Positions 1 through 12,682 of a stretch of 64,000 nucleotides of DNA are shown here, one piece after another. Each line of letters opens with the position of its first letter. Positions within the stretch are counted from its first letter, which is position 1. This stretch comes from Syncephalis fuscata. Lineage: Eukaryota > Zoopagomycota > Zoopagomycetes > Zoopagales > Piptocephalidaceae. The stretch covers positions 410,634-474,633 of the forward strand of contig JAHLTZ010000020.1 of NCBI GenBank assembly GCA_025786725.1, written 5' to 3'. Under the pieces are notes generated by a model. That model ran no database searches. It worked only from the letters and a program-made list of their open reading frames with translations, and was not told the DNA's origin. The position numbers were made by a program, and so were the translations under genes.

Positions 1-3000
1 ATATATAATTCAACGCTGAAAATTTTGAATATTGAATTTGAAACAGTAGTATTAACGGTGACGGTAATAGTTATAACGTTTTTAATAAGCAAAGTAAACT
101 GCTGCAATTTTATTTTATATAACTTGTATTTTAGTTTCGATGGACACTCCGACTATAGCAATGTTTATAACAAATTGTAACTATTGCAAAACTGAATTGA
201 ACTTTTGCTATACGACTGCAATATTCTGATGAAACGATATAGCAACAATCATCTACTTGTTATCATGTGCTATCAACCAAGCCAAAAAAAAGCTTGGCAA
301 TGTTTTATTTAGCATGCGGAGGGTAGGCGCAATTTATTCTATAGAGCACAGTTTTTGCTGCAGCTGACAAGCACATTGTTCGTTATCGGCAATAGGCCGT
401 GTGCAATTTTTGAAAATCATTGAAAAACATGCGTGTAACCTTTGTGTAGTTGTATCTGCTTTGCAGGCAATGTACATGTTGTTTGATATTCATACTTTCA
501 GAAAATGGATTAAATCACGCAGTAAAGCCATACTTCGTTACCGACCATTAAGGCGCACGCCTTGCTTTTATCTTCAAGAATCTGTAAGCCTTGTGTTTGC
601 GTTTATTAGTCTAGATATAAAGTGTCTTTTAGCATATTATACGATTTGTTTGTATAGACAAATTATTAGCTAGTAGTCTAGTATATTTTTTAATGGTTAA
701 ATGACTACATTTGATAAAATTTGCACAGTTGAACAAACATTTGTTCTATTCAACATGGAACCAGGCAATAATTTACATCAGAGCCCAAAATACTCACTAT
801 TGTAGATTTACTATTCAATGCGCATATATATTCTATTCGTCTATAGTCTTAGCTTTGTGTAGTAATGCTATTATTTAGCATTTTATTTTCTATTTGATGG
901 GCTTTATTTGTTATAGGCCTCGACATAATTCACCCGTTTCAATCATCAGCTATACATATTATGACTTCAACACTGTTAATTAGACATCTCTTACTGTATA
1001 TTTAGTATTTACACATTATTTTATTGAGTAGTCGTTACGCTTTATGCGAGACTGGGTCCTATTTGTAGCCAACTCTACTACTAGTAAAACCCAATATATT
1101 TTTCTCACACCTCTATCATTATAACTTTAGCAATATTGCTTTTTTTAGTTTTAACAAGCTATTTTTGTACAAATAAATACTTTTGCCTATGCTTTAACAC
1201 AAAGCCAATTTTTAATCGTAAAGTAAAGGCCGATATTAATACTAAACCATTATGCAATTTCTATCGATACTTCAGCTAGCAAGTTAGAAACCAGCGGAGT
1301 TCGGAAAAAGCCTGGTGCCTTGGGTTACCGCCGCTCCCAAGTCTGCGAAAAAGGAAATGGCCACAGTTAGCGTAATTCTACGATGTAAAGTGCCCCTTAA
1401 CCCGTTGCCTTATCTATCCGATACTTTCGACCCCGTTTTATAGGCGTATCTGTAACTGTCTCCGTTTGCTTAGTACTTCAAACATCAAAGGCGTGTTACT
1501 GTGAATCGATGGATTACACAACATAGGCACATGCTACATAGCCTTTAAATACACAGGTACCCGGCCACAAAATTCTCTGGGTTTGACTATTCCTATCGCT
1601 TTACTCCAGTTAGTTGACTAACTATTGTTTCAGTATTAACAGAACCGCCATTTAAATAACCAAATCAACTAAATAGCGAGCTATATATTTTTTATTACCG
1701 CCGATTCTATCATCCTACTACTACAACTATTGTTGTTCTACGGGCTTCTGATCAAACAAAACTCCGAACTGCGCTATCCAATCGCCTAAAAGTCTCTATA
1801 AATACTTTTATTATCAGCCTTATTAGGCCGACCAACTCGCTAAAACTCTACCATTCTCTAGTTCTTTATTACAATTCTCCTCACCATTTATTTTTTTAAA
1901 CACTTGCAAAGCGTCCGGAACGCTATCACACTCTTGGTGCTATTCAACAACTGTGTTTTTGAAAGGTTACAGAGTCATTTATCAAGTGGGAGACTGTGGT
2001 AAACCATAACATTGTCTATTTCAATCATTTTCTCGAGTTATTGCGCGTACGTAAAACGTACATTTATAATTGAAATCAGTAAGTGCATTCGATAAGACAT
2101 AACCGGTTGGAGGAAGGAAAGGGAGAAGGATAAGAAGAAGCGAGATAAGTAATTTCGTAAAGATCATGGATAATTTGGCTTGGTAGAGTTATATTAAACA
2201 CGCAGCAATAAATGATGGCTTCTGCCTGTTGTAATTGCACGTTGTTGAGGTATACTACACTCGTGGTCAGTTGATCACGAAGCGTCGGCTCTGGAATTGG
2301 CAATAGTTGTATTTGGGAGATAGATGTATCATGTATTGCTTTCTATATTTATTATTGTTCTCCGTTCGCCACCTGAATCTCAAACCTCCATTCTAAAACC
2401 AGCGTCTAAATTGACGTTCTATAAACTCTTTCGTCACTAGCCGTTGCTTCCTTATGTTTCTAATTGCATTCCGCTTTTATGCCGGACCACCGTCTTTTTT
2501 GTTTTTTTTTATGGAAGTGGCATGGGCTGTAGTGCCTATTATAAGGCTTCTTCAGCCTACTGGGCTCCTTTCTCCTCGTGATATACTCGCTCAATTAGGT
2601 AATTTACAATTAGTTCGAATTGCCGCATAAAGCGAAGCTTTATTAGTGCACCATCCTTTATTTTTCCTTCTTAATCCACTGCGTCGTCTTCTTTTACGTG
2701 ATTGCTTGTCAATCATAGTTTCTCTATCCACCCTTTATTACGTTCGGCTCAAGGTTCCGACGGTGTTCCTGGCTTATTATCTTAGTCTGCTGCTACGCTA
2801 TTCTCCTGTCGCTTCTATTCCGCTGCGTCTTGCCTGCCTTTGAGCAAATATTACACGTAAACTATTTCAACACACCTGTCACACCCAAAAGCCACTTTAT
2901 TACATGCTTTAATTGCCGGCCTATTTCTATCTCTTTAACGCTAGAAGATCTTTACGATATTCGGTCTTACAGCCACATATCTGTAGCAAATCGACCATTT

Positions 3001-3089
3001 AACAGAACTTAGTTTGCTTACCATTAGTATTATTCTTTTCGCTGTTTATTTGCTTTTTATCACAGCAACCACACCTATTCGTCTCTATT
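1..3089. other. AT-rich intergenic DNA, no gene recognised
   Basis: Only short, unconvincing reading frames occur here, and I see no splice-linked coding exons or tRNA. Positions about 695-860 resemble the left terminus of the MITE-like family described elsewhere: an 'atgactacattt' start, 'ttgttctattcaacatg', then 'attgtagatttactattcaatgcgcatata'-like sequence in interrupted form. A slightly GC-richer patch lies at 1260-1480 but matches nothing I know. Confidence 0.6.
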
Positions 3090-4183
3090 ATGCGTACCTC
3101 AGTAACTATCGCTGCCTGTGCACTTCTCCTTGGCGCCCTGGCCGTCGAGTCAGCCACCTATGATCGCCGAATCATGGTCTGCCTGGTTAATCAGGAGCGT
3201 GTCCAACGTGGCCTTAATGCATTGGGTCCTAATGCGTAAGTGTAAAAAGACAAAACAGTTATTGAACACAATTTATTAACTATTAATTGGACAATGCGTA
3301 TCGCAACCGATTAGTGCTCTTGACAATGCAGCACAGCGCCACAGTGACGATCAAGCCAAAATGAACACAATGACCCATACAGGTTCCGATGGCTCCGATC
3401 CAAGCAAGCGTGTCTCGGAAGCCGGCTATGACTGGACTAGCATGGCAGAGAACGTTGCTTACGGCTATCCTGATGAACAGACTTGTATGACAAAATGGAT
3501 GCAATCTCCAGGCCATCGTGCAAACATTCTAAAAACAGGATTGACCCATTTCGGCTCAGCTGTTGGCTACAGCGGCAGCACCCCCTACTATACTCAAGAC
3601 TTTGGTGGCGATGGTAAAACATATAGCTTTGCCACTTGTCCATCTGCATACACCTACGGTAATCGCCAGCTCCGGCTCCGGCAGCTCCGGCTCCAGCACC
3701 TGAACCTACTCCGGCTCCAGCTCCAGAGACACCAGCGCCTGTGTCGAGCTACTCCCCAAGTCCAGCGCCTGTTTCGAGCTACTCTCCAAGTCCAGCTCCT
3801 AATACCGACCGACCAAGTGACTGGACCTGCATCAAATCAGATAGTGAAGGCTGCTTCCGCTGGAAGAAGTGCACTACTGAAGGCAACAAATGGTCGTGCA
3901 CAGAGAAGTGGGACGTCATCCTTATGATACTCCGTCTTCTACTCCAGCTGCACCTGAACCAGCTCCAGCTCCAGCACCTGAGCCAACGGCTACCGACAGT
4001 AATCCGGCGCCATCATCTACATCTCCATGCTCTACTTCAACTTCTGCTCCAGCCTCTAGCACTGATCAACCAAGTGACTGGAGTTGCATCAAATCAGATA
4101 GCGAAGGCTGCTTCCGCTGGAAAAAGTGCACTACTGAAGGCAACAAATGGTCGTGCACAGAAAAATGGGAACGCCATCCTTAA
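3090..4183 (+). CDS. Secreted CAP (YkwD/SCP-like) protein with two Cys-rich C-terminal modules
   Basis: Exon 1 (3090-3235) encodes a classical signal peptide (MRTSVTIAACALLLGALAV) and the start of a CAP domain. A phase-2 intron (3236-3314) is followed by exon 2. CAP-family motifs seen are THTGSDGS, GENVAYG-type (AENVAYG), W-x-x-SPGHRANIL and YYTQDFG, covering residues about 28-147. A Pro/Ala-rich linker follows, then two nearly identical modules of about 35 residues, each with four Cys, beginning PSDW (3811-3912 and 4068-4173). The frame is broken near 3661 and near 3912; each break fits one missing base, because the second module copy has the base that the first lacks. CAP proteins are extracellular; in fungi some bind sterols or act in host interaction, but no activity can be assigned here. 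It is the first of four CAP paralogues in the window. Confidence 0.85.
3811..4173 (+). repeat. Duplicated Cys-rich module in CAP protein 1
   Basis: Two copies (about 3811-3912 and 4068-4173) encode a unit starting PSDW, then Cys-x7-Cys-x5-Cys-x8-Cys, ending CTEKW. They are nearly identical in DNA, differing at a few third positions and by one apparent base deletion at the end of copy 1. They are separated by a Pro/Ala/Ser-rich linker. The four Cys could form two disulfides. I do not recognise the module as a named family. Confidence 0.75.
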
Positions 4184-5995
4184 ACGTAAATTTTTATGAA
4201 CAGATGCACGACTAATGATAGCGATATGTATAAGGATGGTAGTCTATTTCTGTTGTCGATGTTTGTTGCCGTTTCTGTTAACAAAGCTGGCTGTAATGAA
4301 AAACAACAGCATCCAACTTCAGTTCTATTTACTTATCAAACGTTTGTCATTTGTGACGTGCAATAATTGCTCGTAGCTGAATTTTATACTTTTTTGAGTC
4401 CAATTACAAATACACATTATGAAATTCAGTATTATTGTTGGCTTAAACCGATACAGTCTGTGTTTTATTTTTTGCGAACTATATCTAATTGCCACCTTTA
4501 TAGGATATGACTCATTCTTTCTTAAATAAATACAACTATACACAGTATAATTTGCCTAAATTGTATATTTTTATTTGTTACTATATAATTGATGAATACT
4601 AAACGACTATGATGATGCTTGGTTTTTTAAATTAGTACACAAATCAGGCTAGATTTGTTCTTGAGTAATTTCTGGACCGCGAGTAATACACGAATGCTAG
4701 AATTTTATAAATATAATAACGAAAAAAATGGTAATTTGGCTAAGATTTTTTTGATAAATCAATATACTAAATTAGATAATCAACACATTGTCGATAAGTA
4801 GTATATTATGTAATTAGTTTCTGTATTCAAATACAGTGCTAGTATAATATACTAGTAAGGAACAACCATCCTTGGTTTAAAGTTTGCATATTATTATACT
4901 CAATTTGACTTTAAGCCATAATAAAATTCAATAATTAAATGTAAATAATTGATGTGTATGCCACTATTACTGACAGAACTATCTAATATATTTACAAGAT
5001 ACTTTGATTAATCATAGTTGACTTCTATGTACTTTTCATAAGCAGTTGTATTGGCAACTATAAATAAGTCAGCATGGTTTAAAGATAGAGCAATTGCACA
5101 AGCAAATACTGTAATTATTTTAGTCCGCTGCTTTAGGCCCAATATGCTATAAATAAACAAAGATCAGCGGTAGTGTGTTTAAGTACACCAGCTAAATTGT
5201 AGCTAGTTTGCGATATCGATTTAAAAGTTGATGATGGCAACTGTTACAAAACGCTATGGTGGGACAAACAAATGCATCGCTTGTTTCAAGGCCAATGGAT
5301 GTATAATGTGTTTTGATTAGCGCTGAAATTCAGTATACAAGTATGTGCCATATGATTGCTGAGCATGACTATTGTAGCTGACGTCAATTGTAAACATAGT
5401 GCTACAATGGCACTCTACGCACAATAACAAGTATTTACATGCTGTAGTTAATTTTGGAACGTACAAAACGGAGTGCATGGCTGTGCAGGTGTTTTAGAAA
5501 ACGATATTGTTTAGCACGCGTAAATCCCTGTGCAGCTTTCACATAGGAGCATGTTTGGTCATCAATGATGGCCAGAATTATCAACTTTGGTTATACTTGT
5601 GCGAACCACGCTGCTAAATTTCTGATGGCCCACACGATAGTGGTTCTTGGCAAACCCGCTTCTGCGCATGATAGCCGAGCTGCTTGGTTGTACTACAGAG
5701 GTGCATGCCACACTGATAGCCAGTGAGAAACAGTCGAGTGGGCTCTTTAGGCATTGCTTGGCCGTTGTACTGCTCGTGTATAAAACATCCCATCAATTTC
5801 ACTTGCTACTTACTCGATATCACTTTACTATCTATTGAACAAATCTTTCCTATTTGCACCTCTAGCTTTGTAACCGTCTGGTACCTTTACAAATTCGGTG
5901 ACTGTTTTACCACTCTACTATAGTATATATTGCAAAAAATTGTTTAAATTAGCGTATTCTATTTTCAAGCAAATTCCATTTTCTACCGTACAACC
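4184..5995. other. AT-rich intergenic DNA
   Basis: No supported gene. A less AT-rich stretch at 5570-5780 has short overlapping frames on both strands without start context, introns or recognisable residues. A TATA-like sequence (tatagtatatatt, about 5920) lies some 70 bp before the next CAP start and may be its core promoter. Confidence 0.5.
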
Positions 5996-7014
5996 ATGAA
6001 GCTTGCCATTTCCATTATTGCCGGCCTTGCAGCCTTGCAGTGTGTTGATGCATTTGATGTTGTAAAGATGCTTTGTCTGGTTAATAAGCAACGCCAACAG
6101 AATAACAGACTTCCGCTTGGCCTAAATCAGTAAGTCACTTGTTGCACAGCAATACGCCAGACATTTATTGACACATTTAATTTCTACCATAGGTTACTTG
6201 TCAATGCTGCCAATCAACACAGTAATGCGCAGGCACAAGCAAATAGCATGAGCCATCAGCTTTCCGGAGAGGGTACCCCTGGTGATCGTGTCACACAGGC
6301 AGGCTATCAATGGACCAGTGTGGCAGAAAATGTTGCCTATGGCTGGCAGACGAGGAAACTTGTGTTCAACAATGGATGAACTCGCCAGGCCATCGGGCCA
6401 ACATTCTTGGTGACTACACTCAATTTGGTGCCGGAGTTGCATATAGCAGCAGCAACGTGCCTTACTATACCCAAGATTTTGGTGCTAATGGCGAAGGAAA
6501 TAATTATCCAGAATGTCCAAGTGATGTTTATGGCGGTAACTCATCTTATACGCCTGCGCCTGCAACAACTACTGCTTATGAGCCTGCACCAGCTCCTGCG
6601 CCTACGGCGACCGACACTTATGAGCCTGCACCAGCCCCCGCTCCTACAGCGACCGACACTTATGAGCCTGCACCAGCTCCTGCGCCTGTAACAACCGTGA
6701 ATGGCGATGCTAATGTGTCTGTTCAAACTGGTTCCAACAATGCAAAATATCATACTAGACACAGAAATAATAAGAATAATAAGAACAACAGCAACACTAA
6801 TAGCTATAACAATAATAATGCTGACGCTAACACTGGTGCTAATACCAACAGCAATACCGACAGTAATACTACCGGTACCAGCAATGGCAATAGCTACGGC
6901 AGTGGTAATAATGACAGCAACAGTGGTACCACTACCACTACCACCAAGTATTTTAGCAGCGGCGACGGCAATAATGGTAGCACTGTGACCTACCATGTTT
7001 CAACTCATTATTAG
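5996..7014 (+). CDS. Secreted CAP (YkwD/SCP-like) protein with Pro/Ala repeats and Asn-rich tail
   Basis: Exon 1 (5996-6129) encodes the signal peptide MKLAISIIAGLAALQCVDA. The intron at 6130-6192 is phase 2, at the same place as in the paralogues. The CAP domain shows MSHQLSGEG, AENVAYGW, WMNSPGHRANILG and YYTQDFG. At about 6346 the frame breaks: the paralogue at 10198 reads GGC TGG CCA GAC GAG, here one C is absent. The C-terminal part carries three copies of a TYEPAPAPAPTATD-type repeat, then a long Asn/Ser/Thr-rich region (about 6720-7000). AATAAA-like signals occur just downstream (about 7105). Likely extracellular or cell-wall associated; molecular role unknown. Confidence 0.85.
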
Positions 7015-9819
7015 ATATGCTAGCCTGAATTGCGATGCTTTTTATCTCTTGTTAGCTATGTTTTACTGCTGGCTGGTAAAACATAGCCGTAGCAAATACA
7101 TGTGAAATAAATATCAATAAACAATAATCACTTTAAACATTAGTATTGTATAAAATGCTATTAGCTTGTTTTATCCTTAATTACCTAACATATTAAGGCA
7201 TCGAACAGCTGCTGTGTTGAGTTTGAACAACTAATCTTACTAATGTTTTACAAAATTGTGAATCCAGATTGCTTTCTATGTTACTTTAGCTTTGTCAAGT
7301 TTTTGTTTAATACTACTTGTATAATGTAATATGCTCGGCCTTTCTTATACTAACTATCGGCATATAAATTGCTTTTAGTATCAGCCAACTAGCAATGTTT
7401 CATTCATAAACCGGCTGTTGAGCTATCGGTCGCTAATAATCAGTATAAAGTCACATTTATTGAATGATAAAAAATAGCAATAAGTTTTTCAGCCTCTATT
7501 AAACCATATTTTATTAATACTTTTTACCTGTGCATTATCTTTGCTATCAAAGTAGTTATAGTTATATTGACAATGGCAAAAACCTAGTATGAAAGCACAA
7601 ATGTTTGTAGGTTGTTAAATTAGCACTGATTATCTAAATGTATAGCAGCTGATATAAATTGAAAACAATAAAAAATTCACGATAGATAAGGCGACAAATT
7701 TAGCTGGTATGTAACGCCATCGATTGGAATCGGTCATGTTAATTGGCGGTACAGCGCAATAATGTGTGAATAATTTGGCTTAGCTTATAGCGTTTGTCGC
7801 AGTCATGATCACCGATAAACGTAAACACCAATAATATTAGCACTGCCTTACTTAGCAGGCCCCGTACCAAACGATAGTAACAGCACGCAACAGTATCTTA
7901 AGATGGCTATCGTTGTACAACTCAACAGTTTATAGCTTAATTAGTATAACGGATGATAATGTTCAAATTCGTAAAATATTACAATATTGAGCATGTATGT
8001 ATGTAGAAATAAAAAATATTTAGCTATTTCTATTTTATGATAAAGTTAATACGTTGTATAGCTATCCTCTTTATAAATAGAAATATTGCCAAGCATATAG
8101 ATAAAAAGTATTATGTGTGTAAAATATAGAAAGAAAATAGATAATTCGTATTACCAAATATAGTAATGGTTATTAACCAATCAACAATCAGCAATTGTAC
8201 ACATAACTAAACCAATACCAGTTTATTTGCAACTTGCCAGAGCTAAAGAGAAAGACGAAATAAAGAGAAGATAAAAGAGAGCCACATGGTATGTTTGGAA
8301 CACTTTTGTGCGTAGCAATGGTTACCGCCCAAATGAGTTGCTGAGTAATACTACATTTAGAATCTAGTTATGGCAATGATTAAGCCTAGATATGAGCAGC
8401 TAAGGAGACTTTTTCCAAAAACATTCAAAACGAATAACTGGTTTCGCGAAAAAGTCCCATCGTTTAGTTTGATTCAAAAATGGCTGGGCATAAAACAAAT
8501 CCGGAATGATTGAATGGAATTACGAGCTGATAAGCAGATATACACAAATTGCTCATTTTTACGGCATATATAATCGGACTTGTCAATATTAAATTAGTAG
8601 ATTTTCCGATGACTCGATGCAGACAATAGCAGTGACAATGACAACGGAAGCCGCAGTAATGACACCATTCATTGTAAAATTGACAATACTAACAAACAAC
8701 AATGCACATTGTAGTCCAAGCGCATATGATATCACATGCAGTCTTACAAAACAATGATACCTAAAACTAGGAAGATGCACGTTTTTTCTTTGGAATCACG
8801 TACTTGTAGCCACATGCCTGTCGATAGGCCTTTATTGTGCTGCAACTGAGGTGAGAACAAGAGCTTTCGGCTTGTTGCCATATTCAGTCCAGCGTGGTAA
8901 CAGAAAGAAAGATGTACTCTGCATAGAACAACATTGACAATTTGGCGGAGCGCAATTAGTATTAAATTGCCAAATACGTCAGAGCGGAACGGGTCTTGAT
9001 CAGTGATTGGCACTTATCTTCCAAAAAGGCAGTCTATTCAAGTGAACACACGGAGCTCAGTGTATTCCCATAGGCCCACATGGAGACTACGCCGACTCGC
9101 CCATTTGGCAGATTGGTCGCCTAACTTCGGTAGTAAATGGCTGCAGAATCAAAAACACTCGCCAAATCCAGAATGGGCATCCTTCCATCGGCAGCGAATA
9201 TTTTGCCAATCATTTACTTCTCTACCCAATTCAAACTTTTTGGACCTGAAACAAACTCCTGCCATGCATAGAGGAATACAGAACCCTTAGCAATAGCCCA
9301 ATGTAGCACACAGACACGGAGCGGAGAGAAAATAACAGGCCAAAAAAACAATTGTGTCTACGAGTCGGGGGCTGTATTAGGCCAGATTTGGCGACTTACT
9401 TGGATGTGCTACGTTGGAGAGGCAAGGTTTAAATTGGCCATCGCCAACAATTAACATCGTTAACGCTTTGTTTGGTTTCGTTATTAAATACGTTTAGTCG
9501 ACTCACCTCCTCTCTTATTTCTACTACTATTACCGCCGCCGCCGCTGTTGCTTTTACTACTACTACTACTTATTACCTACTAACTAACAGTGTTAGTACA
9601 CTTACGTACTATTTCCTATTATTTCTTGTTCCTCTCGGCTGTTCGTCGTCTAATAAACCAACAAACAAGTATTTGTTGGCGACCATAGTTATCTATTCGC
9701 TACTTCTATTCTTCTACAGTGTATTATATCTGCTTGGCGGATATCTATACATCTAGCACCTTATTATCTTTACTTTCGATTGTTTTTTTACAGCGTTCGA
9801 AACGCTTTTCTTGAATATC
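7015..9819. other. Intergenic DNA, no gene recognised
   Basis: This stretch is mostly AT-rich. Positions about 8790-9440 are distinctly less AT-rich and contain open frames on both strands (for example 9003-9290 plus), but no start context, splice logic or familiar motif supports a gene. The frame at 9472-9756 lies in the 5' flank of the next CAP gene and is probably untranslated. Confidence 0.45.
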
Positions 9820-11493
9820 ATGCACTCATACGCTGCTATTTTTGCCGTGTTGGCGATGGGCATTGCTGCCGATGCATTCAGCTCCTCCAAAATGCTTTGC
9901 TTGGTTAACCAGCGTCGTGCTCAGTATGGCAAAGCTCCACTTGGTTTGCACCCGTAAGTACCCAATTGGTTACAAAATACAAATCACAATGTCGTTACTG
10001 TTGAAGTACTTATTATTAACACGTTTGTGACCTTATTTTAGAAACCTTGATGCTGCTGCCACCTATCACAGTCAGCAACAGGCCAATCAAAAAAGTATGG
10101 CACATCAGCTTACTGGCGAAGCCGATCCATCCACTCGTCTAACCAAATTTGGTTACTCGTGGAATAAGATGGGTGAAAACGTAGCCTACGGCTGGCCAGA
10201 CGAGGAAACCTGTGTTGAGCAATGGATGAACTCACCAGGCCATCGTGCCAACATTCTTGGTGACTTCACTCACTTTGGTGCAGGTGTTGCTTATGGCGGT
10301 AGCACTCCATACTACACTCAAGACTTTGGTTCCAACGGACAAGGTGGCAGTTATCCAGAATGCCCAACAGGCTATAATGCTGGTACGCCATCGACTCCGG
10401 CTCCGGCTCCAGCCTATACTCCAACACCGGCTCCAGCTTATACTCCATCAACACCAGCTCCAGCTTATACCCCATCACCAGCTGCTGATGAAGAAGACTA
10501 TGAGGATGACTGCGAGTGCTACGAGGACTACCCAGACTGGTATGTCCCAGGAGCGCCTGAGCCAGCTACACCAGCTCCATCTGCTGGCCAAGATAACTCA
10601 TCTGATAACACGTACACTCCCAGCTCCAGCTCCAGCTTATACTCCATCTCCCCAGCTCCAGCTGGTGAAGATGATTCATCTAATAATAAGTATACTCCAG
10701 CTCCAGTCCATCTACCTCAACCGGTGGTACCAACCCAACGTCTACTTCTACCGCCTCTACTCCAGCTGCTACCTACTCTCCAGCTCCAGCCCCATCTAGC
10801 TCAACCGGCGGTACCAACCCAACGTCTACTTCTACCGCTTCTACTCCAGCTGCCACCTACTCTCCAGCTCCAGCTCCAGCTAGCTCAACCGGCGGTACCA
10901 ATCCAACATCTACTTCTACCGCTTCTGCCCCAGCTGCTACGTACACTACCACTCCAGCTCCAAGTGGTGGCAACAGCCCAGCCAGTGGTGACAAATACAC
11001 TACCACTCCAGCTCCAGCTTCTCCAGTCCAGCTCCAAGCGGTGGCAACAGCCCAGCCAGCGATGACAAATACACTACCACCCAGCTCCACTTCTCCAGTC
11101 CCAGCTCCAAGCGGTGGCAACAGCCCAGCCAGCGACGACAAATACACTACCACTCCAGCCCCAGCTTCTCCAGTCCCAGCTCCAAGCGGTGGCAACAGCC
11201 CAGCCAGCGGCGACAAATACACTACCACTCCAGCTCCAGCTTCTCCAGTCCCAGCTCCAAGCGGTGGCAACAGCCCAGCCAGCGACGACAAATACACTAC
11301 CACTCCAGCCCCAGCTTCTCCAGTTCCAGCTCCAAGCGGTGGCAACAGCCCAGCCAGCGGCGACAAATACACTACCACTCCAGCTCCAGCTTCTCCAGTC
11401 CCAGCTCCAAGTGGTGGCAACAGCCCAGCCAGCGGCGACAAATACACTACCACTCCAGCTCCAAGTGGTGGCAACAGCCCAGCTTCCTCTTAA
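9820..11493 (+). CDS. Secreted CAP (YkwD/SCP-like) protein with long Pro/Ala/Thr tandem-repeat tail
   Basis: Exon 1 (9820-9953) encodes the signal peptide MHSYAAIFAVLAMGIAADA. A phase-2 intron spans 9954-10041. The CAP domain shows MAHQLTGEAD, GENVAYGWPDEETC, WMNSPGHRANILG and YYTQDFG. The tail has an acidic patch (DEEDYEDDCECYEDY, about 10486-10545), three 84-bp repeats and then several 75-bp repeats, giving a stiff, O-glycosylatable stalk typical of wall-attached proteins (inference). The frame shifts near 10709 (one base lost between CAG and TCC), near 11024 (CCAGTCCAGC against CCAGTCCCAGC in other units), and again near 11078-11090 where two more bases are missing and the frame is restored. 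The end is the TAA at 11491-11493. Confidence 0.85.
10706..11475 (+). repeat. Coding minisatellites of 84 bp and 75 bp in CAP protein 3
   Basis: Three units with an 84-bp period (28 codons; STGGTNPTSTSTAS core) start near 10706, and the 'tcaaccgg' mark recurs at 10717, 10801 and 10885. They are followed by units with a 75-bp period (25 codons; core PSGGNSPASGDKYTTTPAPA) up to 11475. For example the 'ccagcttctccag' mark recurs at 11161 and 11236. Neighbouring 75-bp units differ mainly by GAC/GGC changes. Confidence 0.9.
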
Positions 11494-12682
11494 AAAGCTT
11501 ACTAGACATGCCTGTGCTATACCACTAAGCAGCGTTTAATGTTATTTGCTACCAAGCCTACCTGTATAGAAATTGCTGAGCAGTTTCAACTAATTTTCTT
11601 TGTTAGTATATTTTAGTGACATCCAAATGTCTACTGCCCATCTACAACTTCAACCCGTTCACATTGTTTTGACTGCTTATTATCAATCTCATTTAATGTG
11701 TATGGCATGAATTTGCAGTGTGCTTTTGCATTGCACGATGTTGCCAACATATACTTTACTAAAGTCAGCGTTTATAACGCATCCTAATAATACATCTTGT
11801 TTTATTAAAAACTGTCCAATTTTGAAAGCAAAATACCTACATATGCTGCAATAGCACCAGTGATTTACTTAATTAACTGTCTTATTTGTGTCAAAGCTAG
11901 CACATTAGTAAATATGCGCTGTGTGCCATTTAGTATTATTAAGCAATTTTTGTTAACACATGAGTGCCAAATGGCTGCAATTGAACCAGAAATTCTTTCT
12001 ATTGAACATGATGATGGATGGTAAGTAGCATTAAGGTTTAAACTACTCACTCATAGATTTATTACCCAGTATGCATATATCCTCATTCCATTTCACACGA
12101 CCATATATCATCTTATGTTATACTAGCTACATTATGTTCATTACTACTTCAAAAGCTTTACTCATCCCGCTCATTGCGCTATATGTACTATAACTTCAAT
12201 GCTGTTATTCATAGCTGTTCTTTTTTTAATTCCAGCTTATTATGTATAAATTCTTATTTATTTTGCCCATTAAGCCATACGCATTGATAGAACAAATGTT
12301 ATGTGTATGTATAAACTTATTACTTATTGGAAGCATGTATTATGTCAGTTGTCTATAGATAGTCATCGCTGTGTTGTTTAACGCTAATTGCTATGAGTTC
12401 GATAATAATAAGCTAAATAATGAATATCTATGACAACAACATGTTGAAGAAAAAATATCAGTATAAAAATGAAAAAGGCTGGTAATGAAGACGATATTAG
12501 TGGGAATAGCGCAGTACTGTAGTGATGCTATGAATAGATAGATAGACGATATATGCATACTGAATAATAATCGTAATAAAGCTATGATAACTACAAGTTG
12601 TGATGTATATGCATTCTTTTTAGTCATTGTAACAAAGCCATATTCAGCACTTCTGTTTATCATCTATCACTATATTTGCGCA
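11494..12682. other. Intergenic DNA with decayed MITE-like element
   Basis: There is no gene. About 11930-12580 aligns along its length with the MITE-like family. The left terminus near 11981 ('ttctttctattgaacatgatgatgg') is followed by interior blocks such as 'atatatcat...ttatactag', and a right-side 'gatatatgcatactgaataataa' lies at about 12548. The final right terminus is missing. Confidence 0.6.
11930..12580. mobile_element. MITE-like element, degenerate copy D (right end truncated)
   Basis: It is similar to the copies at 18516, 41897 and 51965. The left terminus most resembles the copy at 51965 (shared 'gcaattgaac', 'attctttctattgaa'). Interior blocks and the 'tatgcatactgaataataa' motif are in the right order, but the outer right inverted terminus is absent. 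It has no coding capacity. Confidence 0.6.

Noticed and set aside
401-673. 90-codon open frame on the plus strand
   Set aside because: AT-rich, no start context, no domain and no neighbouring exons; expected by chance at this composition.
5614-5923. Overlapping short frames on both strands
   Set aside because: Mutually exclusive, no family features and no splice sites giving a longer product.
6541-6996. 151-codon minus-strand frame inside CAP gene 2
   Set aside because: Antisense shadow of the Asn/Thr-rich repeats; composed of Ile/Val/Ala/Gly mirror residues.
3090-7014. Programmed ribosomal frameshifting in the CAP genes
   Set aside because: The break positions share no slippery motif, differ between paralogues, and similar breaks occur in unrelated housekeeping genes.
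9472-9756. 94-codon frame with hydrophobic stretches before CAP gene 3
   Set aside because: Begins without an ATG and consists of TA/CT-rich simple sequence; more likely leader or promoter.
10857-11474. 205-codon minus-strand frame rich in GAGVVVYL repeats
   Set aside because: Antisense shadow of the 75-bp coding minisatellite of CAP gene 3.
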